Positions 7,431 through 13,580 of a DNA stretch of 13,580 nucleotides are shown piece after piece (the stretch's first letter is position 1; the number at the start of each line of letters is the position of its first letter). Position numbers and translations under genes: made by a program. A model generated the notes under the pieces. The model was given only the letters and a program-made list of their open reading frames with translations, made no database searches and was not told the origin of the DNA. Source of the DNA: Limisphaerales bacterium. GTDB taxonomy: Bacteria; Verrucomicrobiota; Verrucomicrobiia; Limisphaerales; UBA11358. The DNA lies in the NCBI GenBank assembly GCA_027451565.1, contig DAIDJC010000056.1, positions 1-13,580 of the forward strand, given 5' to 3'.

Positions 7431-7766
7431 TCACCCCATGCCAAACGGTGAATGGGCGATCATGGCCAATTGACGCTCGGCTTGGGGAGTCAAACCTGTG
7501 AAAATCATGCTGACGTGGTAACCAGAATGGCGATTGCCGGTGCAGGCGATAATCACGCCGTGGCACGTCACTTTATAATCACTTTCGGGCGATTGAAGCG
7601 TCACGGTCATTTCCGACCATTCACTGAAACCCGTTGGGCTCCTGAACTCGATGCCATTCTTGTGGATGGATACCGTGTGAGCGGATAATTCCAACCGGGT
7701 CTGGCGAGCTTCCACTGTCACCGAGGGATCAAACCCGCCATCACCGACGAATTTTTTTGCACTCAT
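7431..7766 (-). CDS. Small PilZ-like domain protein
   Basis: This 111-residue protein without signal peptide or membrane segment has an alternating beta-strand pattern and a C-terminal helix resembling a single PilZ domain, the usual c-di-GMP receptor fold. The N-terminal RQTR (21-24) sits where PilZ proteins carry RxxxR, and SIHKNGIEF (33-41) where they carry D/NxSxxG. Neither is canonical, since the acidic residue is missing and the Ser-Gly spacing is longer. c-di-GMP binding is therefore doubtful. I use the ATG at 7766. The longer frame could begin at a TTG at 7820, but that TTG is the first codon of a good -35 box, so it is more likely promoter than code. It has its own promoter and terminator. 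The family assignment is tentative. Confidence 0.6.
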   Translation of the reverse strand: MSAKKFVGDGGFDPSVTVEARQTRLELSAHTVSIHKNGIEFRSPTGFSEWSEMTVTLQSPESDYKVTCHGVIIACTGNRHSGYHVSMIFTGLTPQAERQLAMIAHSPFGMG

Positions 7767-7792
7767 AATCTGATATACATTCTTCCGGGAAT

Positions 7793-7820
7793 AATCTAAC
7801 ACGCGAATGGAATTCGTCAA
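7793..7820 (-). promoter_or_regulatory. Sigma70-type promoter for the PilZ-like gene
   Basis: The -35 box TTGACG (7820-7815) and the -10 box TAGATT (7798-7793) are separated by 16 bases. The matches to consensus are five and four of six. Transcription would start near 7786, giving a leader of about 20 bases before the ATG at 7766. It lies in the gap after fabH, consistent with an independent unit. Confidence 0.5.
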
Positions 7821-7847
7821 ATGCCGAGCCCATCCAAATTTTGACCT

Positions 7848-8861
7848 TTACCATTCAATCACCGCCGCGCCCCAGGTCAATCCTGCGCCAAAAACGACAA
7901 GGAGGATAAGGTCTCCGCGGTGAATTCGTCCGGAGGCCACCGCCTCATCCAGCGCAATGGCGACTGATGCGGCGGAGGTGTTGCCATATTTATGAAGGTT
8001 TACAAACAACTGCTCCTCAGTGGTTCCGAGCCTTTCTCCAACAGCGCTGATGATTCGCTGGTTGGCTTGGTGGGGGATCACGCACTTGATTTTGGAAATA
8101 TCCACCTCACAGCGGCGCATGGCCTCGTTGGCGGCGGAGACCATGGCATTAACGGCATTTTTGAAGGTTTCCTTTCCATCCATCCGCAAAAAGTGAAGAC
8201 CTTGGGCAACCGATTCCGGGGTGGCAGGACAGGCGCTGCCTCCGCCGGGCATGGACAATAAATCGGCCTTGTTTCCATCCGAACCCATGACTGCGGTGAG
8301 CAAACCGTGCGATTGGGGCCGGTTTTGCAAAATGGCAGCCCCGGCTCCATCGCCAAAAAGCACGCAGGTGTTGCGATCCTTCCAATTGACGATGGATGAA
8401 AGTTTTTCCGCCCCGATGACCAACACCGTTTCATAGGTGCGCGAGGCGATGAACTGCATGCCGATCTCGAGGGCAAAAATAAAGCCCGAACAGGCTGCCT
8501 CGATATCAAATGCCGCAGCACGTCCTGCCCCCAGCTTGCGCTGCACCAGGCAGGCGGTGGATGGAAAGGGCATGTCCGGGGTGAGGGTGGCCACGATAAT
8601 GAGGTCTATTTGCTCGGGGGTGACTCGGGCCATTTTCATGGCATTCCGGGCTGCATGGGTGGCCAGGTCCGAGGTAAACTCGTTGGCTGCGGCTATGCGC
8701 CGTTCCTTGATACCCGTGCGGGTCGTGATCCACTCATCCGTGGTTTCCACCATTTTTTCCAAGTCAGCATTGGTCAGAATCTTTTCTGGAACATGGTGGC
8801 CCACACCCGTGATGGAGCAGGTTCGACTCAAAAAATCATGGGCAGCACGCGGGTTTTTCAT
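7848..8861 (-). CDS. fabH: Beta-ketoacyl-ACP synthase III
   Basis: FabH condenses acetyl-CoA (or a branched starter) with malonyl-ACP to begin type II fatty-acid synthesis in the cytosol. The 337-residue product carries the full thiolase-fold triad: Cys124 in EAACSGF, His264 in VIPHQANQR and Asn294 in HKYGNTS. It also has the N-terminal ITGVGHHVPEKILTN and TTDEWITTRTGIKERRI segments. The ATG at 8861 shares its A with the plsX stop (TGATG) and has AAGGAG eight bases upstream inside plsX, so translation is probably coupled. The TTG one codon earlier is not needed. A complete, ordinary-length gene that closes the yceD-rpmF-plsX-fabH set. The starter-acyl preference cannot be told from the sequence. 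Confidence 0.96.
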   Translation of the reverse strand: MKNPRAAHDFLSRTCSITGVGHHVPEKILTNADLEKMVETTDEWITTRTGIKERRIAAANEFTSDLATHAARNAMKMARVTPEQIDLIIVATLTPDMPFPSTACLVQRKLGAGRAAAFDIEAACSGFIFALEIGMQFIASRTYETVLVIGAEKLSSIVNWKDRNTCVLFGDGAGAAILQNRPQSHGLLTAVMGSDGNKADLLSMPGGGSACPATPESVAQGLHFLRMDGKETFKNAVNAMVSAANEAMRRCEVDISKIKCVIPHQANQRIISAVGERLGTTEEQLFVNLHKYGNTSAASVAIALDEAVASGRIHRGDLILLVVFGAGLTWGAAVIEW

Positions 8862-9883
8862 CAAGCAATCTCCTTCAGCCGCAGGTTGGCAGCGGCAATG
8901 TCACGGGCAATGATTTGTCCGATCTGGTTTTGGAGCGTTTGGGCAGTCACCCGAATGGCACTGGCGATTGCCCGTTCACGCGCCGAGGCATGGGCCTTGA
9001 AAACCAAGCCATTGAAACCCAACAGGGGAGCTCCTCCATAGACCTCCGGGTCCATTCTACGACGAATGGCATGGAAAGCGTCTCGCGCGAGCAACGCGCC
9101 CAATTGCCTCTTGGTGTTTTTGGTCAATTCACGCTTCAACATGGAAAACATGGCCACCGCCAGGCTCTCGGAGGTTTTCAAAACAATGTTGCCCACGAAA
9201 CCATCGCATACCACCACATCCACGTGGTCCTTGAATAAGTCATGCCCCTCCACGTTGCCAATGAAATTCAAATCCAAGCTTTTGCACAACTTGAAGGCTG
9301 CCAGGGTCAGTTCGTTTCCCTTGGAATCCTCTGTGCCGTTGCTCAGGATGCCCACACGGGGACTCCTTCGCTTCAACACTTCTCGGGAATAGACATTGCC
9401 CATCACCGCAAACTGGGCCAGATGCATGGGCTTGCATTCCACGTTGGCGCCGGCGTCCAGCAACACAAATTCGTTTCCCTGCCGGGGAATGACCGTGGCA
9501 ATGCAACCCCTGTCCACCCCCTCGATCCGCCCCACTTTGAAAGTGGCGGCGGCAAAAATCCCCGCCGTGTTGCCCAAGGAAACCAAGGCATCAGCCTTGC
9601 CCTCCCGTACCAGATCAGCAGCCCTTGATATGGAGGAATCCTTCTTTTTGCGCAACGCCTGAATGGGCTGTTCCTCCTCCATTTCAATGACTTCGGAGGC
9701 ATCCACAACCCTCAGGCGATGATCGCGAAAACCCCTCGCCGGGAGGGCGGCCTGAATGGCGGCACGGTTGCCCACCAAGTAAAGCGTAGTTATTTGCTTC
9801 ACTTCCTCCAACGCACGCTTCACTCCGGCAATGACCACTCCACACCCATGGTCACTCCCCATCGCATCCACCGCGATTCGCAT
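8861..9883 (-). CDS. plsX: Phosphate acyltransferase PlsX
   Basis: PlsX converts acyl-ACP and phosphate to acyl-phosphate, the acyl donor for PlsY in phosphatidic acid synthesis. It is a peripheral protein at the inner face of the membrane. The 340-residue product opens with RIAVDAMGSDHG (the family usually has AVDAMGGDH) and contains the hallmark segments SLGNTAGIFAA near 102-112, LLDAGANVEC near 141-150, LSNGTEDSKGN near 180-190, FIGNVEG near 207-213 and VCDGFVGN near 225-232. The ATG at 9883 has only a weak GAGA before it. It lies 51 bases after rpmF and overlaps fabH by one base, the common bacterial arrangement. Confidence 0.96.
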   Translation of the reverse strand: MRIAVDAMGSDHGCGVVIAGVKRALEEVKQITTLYLVGNRAAIQAALPARGFRDHRLRVVDASEVIEMEEEQPIQALRKKKDSSISRAADLVREGKADALVSLGNTAGIFAAATFKVGRIEGVDRGCIATVIPRQGNEFVLLDAGANVECKPMHLAQFAVMGNVYSREVLKRRSPRVGILSNGTEDSKGNELTLAAFKLCKSLDLNFIGNVEGHDLFKDHVDVVVCDGFVGNIVLKTSESLAVAMFSMLKRELTKNTKRQLGALLARDAFHAIRRRMDPEVYGGAPLLGFNGLVFKAHASARERAIASAIRVTAQTLQNQIGQIIARDIAAANLRLKEIA

Positions 9884-9934
9884 TGTCTCAATGTCAGTGC
9901 CCCAGCCAGTCAGGCCAGCAAGGCATCAACCGAA

Positions 9935-10123
9935 TCAGGGCGTCGAAGAGATGGTCAGTACCTGCCGACCGCGATAAAACCCACAGGCCGGACAAACCCG
10001 GTGCGGTACATAAGGCGCGTCACATTGTGGACACTTGCTCAGTTGGGGGAGTTTGAGCACGCTGTTGTAAGCCCGACGCATACGTTGGCGGCTTGTTGAT
10101 GGTTTTCGTTTTGGAACACCCAT
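9935..10123 (-). CDS. rpmF: 50S ribosomal protein L32
   Basis: This 62-residue, strongly basic large-subunit ribosomal protein begins MGVPKRKPSTSRQRMRR, the standard L32 N-terminus that drops into rRNA. It is the zinc-binding form: Cys31, Cys34, Cys44 and Cys47 make two CxxC pairs, so it is not the Cys-free paralogue some bacteria use under zinc limitation. It lies 15 bases after the YceD gene and 51 before plsX, the conserved location in many bacteria. A weak AAAGA precedes the ATG. Confidence 0.96.
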   Translation of the reverse strand: MGVPKRKPSTSRQRMRRAYNSVLKLPQLSKCPQCDAPYVPHRVCPACGFYRGRQVLTISSTP

Positions 10124-10138
10124 ATTCTTTAGTTCAAA

Positions 10139-10636
10139 TTAAAGTTTTAATTTATCCAGACCCGTCCATACATCCGAACCGGCCTGCGGCTTAGGACTCT
10201 CGCCCGACCCTGACCGTCGTTCGCCCCCGCGCTCACTGCTTTTTTTCAACCCCGGGCATTCGGGTCGGCACAACGGATGTTGTGGAAATTCAAGCAGCAT
10301 ATCCTCCCGCACAAATGGAGTCAAGTCCAGCAAATCGTTGCAAAGGCTTACTTTGTCCTCTCCTTCCAAAGGTAGCAACACAGCCCAATTGGGCAAATGC
10401 ACTCCGAACTGGAAGGGTCTCAGGCACCGGGCACATTCACAATCCAACACAAGACGCAAAACACCTTGAACAAGAATGGATTCCTCCATTTTTTCCAGTC
10501 GGAGATCGTATTCCAGAGGCCTTTCCGCCCGGATCAATTCATCCTGTAAATCCAAGCACAACTCAGACACGGGCAGTTCTCCTTTCAAAAGAACTTCCCT
10601 TTCTTCCAAGTGCCTCACGTTTGCGGTCAATGGCAT
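10139..10636 (-). CDS. YceD/DUF177 family protein
   Basis: This is a 165-residue member of the DUF177 (YceD) family, found next to rpmF across bacteria and linked in the literature to 23S rRNA or ribosome accumulation. Its biochemical activity is unresolved. Conserved cysteines are visible: CARCLRPF (68-75) and PLCRPECPGL (121-130), the two metal-ligand-like clusters of the family. The C-terminal tail after residue 131 is polar, low-complexity and rich in Ser, Gly, Glu and Lys, longer than the usual short end. The ATG at 10636 has a GGGGAGG tract that is too far upstream (14 bases) to be a normal ribosome binding site. Assignment rests on motifs plus position. Confidence 0.87.
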   Translation of the reverse strand: MPLTANVRHLEEREVLLKGELPVSELCLDLQDELIRAERPLEYDLRLEKMEESILVQGVLRLVLDCECARCLRPFQFGVHLPNWAVLLPLEGEDKVSLCNDLLDLTPFVREDMLLEFPQHPLCRPECPGLKKSSERGGERRSGSGESPKPQAGSDVWTGLDKLKL

Positions 10637-10687
10637 GGTGATTTTCGAAACCTCCCCTGGCGGCGCCAGAGCGATTTGCGTTTATTT

Positions 10688-10715
10688 ATTATACCGATTG
10701 GAACTTACGCCGCAA
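10688..10715 (-). promoter_or_regulatory. Putative promoter for yceD-rpmF-plsX-fabH
   Basis: A perfect -10 box TATAAT (10693-10688) overlaps the coaD stop codon, with TTGCGG (10715-10710) 16 bases upstream as a weak -35 (three of six). Transcription would begin near 10681, leaving about 45 untranslated bases before the YceD start. A small GC hairpin (CTGGC/GCCAG) lies inside that leader. The -10 match is strong and the -35 poor. Confidence 0.4.
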
Positions 10716-11171
10716 TGCTGCTTGCACATTCGGACGCACAAAACCGCTCACGTCGCCACCCAAATGGGCGATTTCCTTGACAATACGGGAACTCAAAAAG
10801 GTGTAGGTATCCTTGGGCATCATGAAGATGGTTTCTATTCTTTCGTTCAACTTGCGATTCATCAGTGCAAGTTGAAATTCGAATTCAAAGTCGGATACAG
10901 CTCTTAATCCACGGACAATGGCTTGAGCCTGTTTGTGTTCCACATAATCCACCAGCAATCCTTCAAAAGTGTCCGCCTCCACGTTGCCCAACTCCGCCAC
11001 CTCCTGGCGCACCAACTCGAGGCGTTCCTGATGACTGAACAGCGGTTTTTTTCCCTCATTCCGTGCCACAGCCACAATTACACGGTCGAAAAGTTTCGCC
11101 GCGCGCTGCACCACGTCCAAGTGTCCATTTGTGAGTGGATCAAAACTTCCCGGATAAATGGCAGTTCTCAT
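10689..11171 (-). CDS. coaD: Phosphopantetheine adenylyltransferase
   Basis: CoaD transfers AMP from ATP to 4'-phosphopantetheine to give dephospho-CoA, the penultimate step of coenzyme A synthesis in the cytosol. The 160-residue length is exactly typical. It opens with AIYPGSFDPLTNGHLD, containing the nucleotidyltransferase TxGH motif (14-17), then RGLRAVSDFEFE (87-98) and YTFLSSRIVKEIA (123-135, the second nucleotide-binding motif). The ATG at 11171 has no Shine-Dalgarno sequence but lies directly behind a long nested hairpin. It follows the cyclase by 69 bases and precedes the YceD gene by 52. The assignment is firm. Confidence 0.96.
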   Translation of the reverse strand: MRTAIYPGSFDPLTNGHLDVVQRAAKLFDRVIVAVARNEGKKPLFSHQERLELVRQEVAELGNVEADTFEGLLVDYVEHKQAQAIVRGLRAVSDFEFEFQLALMNRKLNERIETIFMMPKDTYTFLSSRIVKEIAHLGGDVSGFVRPNVQAALRRKFQSV

Positions 11172-11178
11172 GGGCTTA

Positions 11179-11213
11179 GTGATTTAGTTGGGAATCCCAA
11201 CCATACAAATCAC
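11179..11213. promoter_or_regulatory. Nested inverted repeat just upstream of coaD
   Basis: An outer pair GTGATTT (11179-11185) / AAATCAC (11207-11213) encloses an inner pair GTTGGGA (11187-11193) / TCCCAAC (11195-11201) around one base. The two arms give up to 14 paired bases. The 3' side ends only seven bases before the coaD ATG in the minus-strand transcript and has no T tract, so it is not an obvious terminator for the cyclase gene. It could be an operator or an mRNA structure controlling coaD initiation. The function is inferred. Confidence 0.4.
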
Positions 11214-11240
11214 CTTAATGCCAATTTCTCAAAAGAAAAC

Positions 11241-13478
11241 CTATTTATTGTTCCACGGCACCTCGTAAACCCTGACTGTTTCACGGAAACCCTTCACTTT
11301 TTCCGGGGCCAATTCATGACACTGCCGCGCCAGTTCGGGATCCTCCGCCAGCAAATGTTCAAATGTGGCTTGGCTGACAATGATTCTTCCGCTTCCGGAC
11401 ACGCCCTCCAGACGGCTGGCCAAATTGACCTCCCGCCCGAACACGGTGTAATTGAAACCATGATCATCGGAACCCATCAATCCCACAGTAACCCGGCCCG
11501 TGTTGATCCCTGTGCCCAAATGCAGAGGCACATGCAATGGCCGCGGTGGCAACCCGGCATCCTTTCGCTTGTGGTTCTCCTCCAGCAATGATGGGTTTTG
11601 GGCCAGTCGGTTTACATTTAACTGGTGGATAGCCCTCTGGGCGTCTATGGCGGCCTTCACTGAGGCCAGCGAATGCCGTGGAGTTTCTGCCGGGGCATTC
11701 CAAAACGCCATCACACAATCGCCAATATATTTATCCAGGGTGCCACCATGGCGCTTGACCGCCTCAGCCACCGTGGCCAGATACAAATTCACCGTCTCCA
11801 ATGTTTCCCGCGCCGAATCTTCCACATGCCGCTCGGCCTCAGACTGTTCCATTTGATGGCTTTGCAGAAACGCGGACACTTCCTGCTGCGCCTGATCTGT
11901 AAATGCGGTGAATCCCCGCACATCTGCAAACAATACCGTCACTTCACGGTACGATCCGCCCAAGGCCAGCCGTTTGGCCGAGAGCAATTCATTGACAATT
12001 CCCGGCGAAACCAGCTTGGAAAAAATGGATTTCACCCTCCGCTTATCTTGTTCCTCAAACAATACCAAATGCACCAGCAACGCTCCGTGCATGGCCAGCA
12101 CCGCTCCGCCAATGGGATAAACCACCGGAATCCACACTCGCTGGTGGATAAAGAATTCCAACGATGCAACCGCATAGGCCACACCCAGCAATAACACAAA
12201 CAAACTGGCCAACACAGCGCGCATTTCCCATGTGATCAACGCCGTAAGAACCCCTAAAACCAATATAATCCCACATTCATCTGCCAAACCAACCCGCCGG
12301 ATGAAATGGTTCGTGATGATGGAATTGGCCACATTCCAGTGTTTGCTCACCAGCAAAGTGTCGTTTTCCAGCGACGTCGCTCCGCGATCTGTCAGGTCAT
12401 TGCCCTGGGCGGCGGATCCCACCACCACCAAACTGTTGCGAAACGTATTGGGTAAATCATTTGTATCGCCAGATAGCCGGTTAATATCTTCCTTCAGCAC
12501 ATCCTCCACGGGTTCCCTGGTCAGGCAAACTCCATTGGGTCTGATTCTCCAGTCTATGTAAAAATGCCCTGCTGAATCCACTGGCAGCACTCTCTCTAAT
12601 CCATCTTTGCCGCGAAGAATCACACGTCCATGGGCTAAATCCAACTCGGCATGGGCCAAATCCAAGCCCAAATCCAAGGCTCCCATCACGACACCCATGT
12701 CCCAAATCAGGACGTAAGGCTTATCAAATCTTTTCCAACCTTGTGGTAAAGTTTCCCCCACAAAACCTTCAAGGTCAAAGTTGCCATCTTTATCCAAAGG
12801 TACCACCACCTTTTTGCCTCCAGTCGCGTAAAGAGTAATGTGATCGGGGGTAATTTCCGACTTTTCCAGATTAATTCCAAAATCCTTTGCGGCGCTTTTA
12901 AAGGCTGGATGCCATTCCCGGTTGAAAATTTTTACCCGTCTCAAGACGCCATCTGAGTCCTTGTCGGTTGAAATATCGCCTAATGCGAGACAATTAGTTT
13001 TGAAAAGATCCGGAGGTGTCACCTGGGGTGTTGCCGCCAGCAACACATTCCCTGCCTGGCGCATTTTGTCAGCAAAGAATTGATCCGATTCCACGGTGGT
13101 CACACCATCGGCCATCACCACCGGTGGATGATCAGGGCGGAGTTCTCCAAAAAGCACGTCAAAAGCCACGCATTTGGCACCTTCGGCGGATAATTCCTCC
13201 ACCAATCTGCCGTAAACTTGCCTGGGCCAATACAGACCATATGGGCGCCCCAGCAAACCATGACGAATGGCCTCAATACTTGAGTCTTCCATGGCCACAA
13301 ACGCCAGGTTGGTGGCCGTGGTTTCAGACACTTTGGAAGCTTCCCTAACCCTCCAATCGTAGGTCTTGCACTCTAACTCATCAAAAAAGACCGGGTTCCA
13401 CCATTGAATTGCGCAAACACCTGCCAAAACAAAAACCGCCAGGGCAATCGCAGCCGGTCTGGGAATTTTGAATTGCAC
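11241..13478 (-). CDS. CHASE2-domain adenylate/guanylate cyclase (class III)
   Basis: This 745-residue membrane protein is predicted to make cAMP in response to an external or periplasmic cue. One N-terminal transmembrane helix (about 9-27) is followed by a CHASE2 sensor (about 30-385, including YWPRQVYGRLVEEL and GAKCVAFDVLFGE). Three further hydrophobic segments lie at about 400-470, then a class III catalytic domain from about 510. Catalytic residues are complete: metal-binding Asp519 in FADVRGF and Asp587 in KYIGD, substrate-selecting Lys583 and Thr678 in NYTVFG (the adenylate pattern), and Asn685 and Arg689 in VNLASRLE. About 25 extra residues with many Glu/Gln/His lie at 530-558, between the first metal motif and the next helix, and another insertion at about 620-648. 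The start is GTG, with an in-frame stop four codons upstream and no Shine-Dalgarno sequence, so it is the earliest possible. Confidence 0.93.
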   Translation of the reverse strand: MQFKIPRPAAIALAVFVLAGVCAIQWWNPVFFDELECKTYDWRVREASKVSETTATNLAFVAMEDSSIEAIRHGLLGRPYGLYWPRQVYGRLVEELSAEGAKCVAFDVLFGELRPDHPPVVMADGVTTVESDQFFADKMRQAGNVLLAATPQVTPPDLFKTNCLALGDISTDKDSDGVLRRVKIFNREWHPAFKSAAKDFGINLEKSEITPDHITLYATGGKKVVVPLDKDGNFDLEGFVGETLPQGWKRFDKPYVLIWDMGVVMGALDLGLDLAHAELDLAHGRVILRGKDGLERVLPVDSAGHFYIDWRIRPNGVCLTREPVEDVLKEDINRLSGDTNDLPNTFRNSLVVVGSAAQGNDLTDRGATSLENDTLLVSKHWNVANSIITNHFIRRVGLADECGIILVLGVLTALITWEMRAVLASLFVLLLGVAYAVASLEFFIHQRVWIPVVYPIGGAVLAMHGALLVHLVLFEEQDKRRVKSIFSKLVSPGIVNELLSAKRLALGGSYREVTVLFADVRGFTAFTDQAQQEVSAFLQSHQMEQSEAERHVEDSARETLETVNLYLATVAEAVKRHGGTLDKYIGDCVMAFWNAPAETPRHSLASVKAAIDAQRAIHQLNVNRLAQNPSLLEENHKRKDAGLPPRPLHVPLHLGTGINTGRVTVGLMGSDDHGFNYTVFGREVNLASRLEGVSGSGRIIVSQATFEHLLAEDPELARQCHELAPEKVKGFRETVRVYEVPWNNK

Positions 13479-13493
13479 GTTGTTGTTTTAAAC

Positions 13494-13529
13494 AAAAAAA
13501 CCGACGCAACTCAGGGTCGCGTCGGTTTT
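13494..13529. terminator. Bidirectional intrinsic terminator
   Basis: ACCGACGC (13500-13507) and GCGTCGGT (13519-13526) form a perfect 8-bp stem, extendable to 11 with A-T pairs, around an 11-base loop. On the minus strand it is followed by seven T, on the plus strand by four. It most likely ends a minus-strand gene lying beyond the right edge. It sits only 15 bases before the GTG of the cyclase gene, so the cyclase has almost no room for a promoter of its own downstream of it. Confidence 0.8.
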
Positions 13530-13544
13530 GTAATGGAAATTCTT

Positions 13545-13580
13545 TCAATCGACCGGGGACTTGCTTGGAGACTTGTACCC
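13545..13580 (-). CDS. Possible C-terminal end of a gene running off the right edge
   Basis: On the minus strand one frame reads GYKSPSKSPVD and then TGA at 13547-13545, 15 bases before the start of the terminator arm. The spacing between a stop codon and a hairpin with a T tract is what a gene end looks like. Only eleven residues are visible, polar and Ser/Pro/Lys-rich, so the product cannot be named. The other two frames stay open across the terminator, which makes them less likely. Confidence 0.3.
   Translation of the reverse strand, partial: GYKSPSKSPVD

Noticed and set aside
10923..11591. 222-codon plus-strand open frame across coaD, the spacer and the cyclase end
   Set aside because: It spans two well-supported minus-strand genes and the hairpin between them. 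The product has no motif.
1..13580. CRISPR array, tRNA, rRNA, transposase or phage gene
   Set aside because: No regularly spaced repeats of CRISPR size, no cloverleaf pattern, and no transposase or integrase motif were seen on either strand.

Overview
The window reads almost entirely on the minus strand: thirteen genes, all transcribed right to left, and about 680 gene-free bases at the left edge. Gene content, intermediate base composition, many starts without a Shine-Dalgarno sequence, and a long CHASE2 adenylate cyclase suggest a Verrucomicrobia-like (Limisphaerales/Pedosphaera-type) chromosome. That placement is an inference from gene style. No rRNA or marker gene in the window settles it.

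Right block, in transcription order from 13478 down to 7848: a membrane CHASE2/class III nucleotide cyclase, coaD (coenzyme A synthesis), a YceD/DUF177 protein, rpmF (ribosomal protein L32), plsX and fabH. The run yceD-rpmF-plsX-fabH is the widely conserved bacterial arrangement that places a ribosomal protein beside phospholipid and fatty-acid initiation. plsX and fabH overlap as TGATG. coaD supplies the CoA and 4'-phosphopantetheine chemistry the same pathway uses. A good -10 box at the end of coaD may drive the conserved four genes. A strong bidirectional terminator lies immediately upstream of the cyclase and separates it from a gene off the right edge.

Middle: one small PilZ-like gene (7431-7766) with its own sigma70-type promoter and its own hairpin terminator, so it appears to be a separate transcription unit.

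Left block, from 7339 down to 680: a D-2-hydroxyacid dehydrogenase, an Ldh-family (malate/L-lactate-type) dehydrogenase, a PfkB sugar kinase of the 2-keto-3-deoxygluconate kinase type, an SDR dehydrogenase, glucose-6-phosphate dehydrogenase (zwf) and 6-phosphogluconolactonase (pgl). Together these look like sugar-acid catabolism: keto/hydroxy-acid reduction steps, phosphorylation of KDG to KDPG, and a parallel supply of 6-phosphogluconate and NADPH from glucose-6-phosphate. The dehydratase (edd or equivalent), the KDPG aldolase and gnd are not in the window, so the pathway is incomplete here.

The left 680 bases hold no convincing gene but are rich in structure: an imperfect 9-base tandem repeat, a perfect 11-bp hairpin, a 10-bp inverted repeat and an A10 tract. 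The zwf-pgl gap also carries three hairpin-capable palindromes and a 10-base direct repeat. I found no tRNA, rRNA, CRISPR array, transposase or phage gene, and no clearly novel multi-gene system. The best leads are the structured left-end element, the zwf-pgl spacer, the hairpin before coaD, and the terminator-abutted start of the cyclase.
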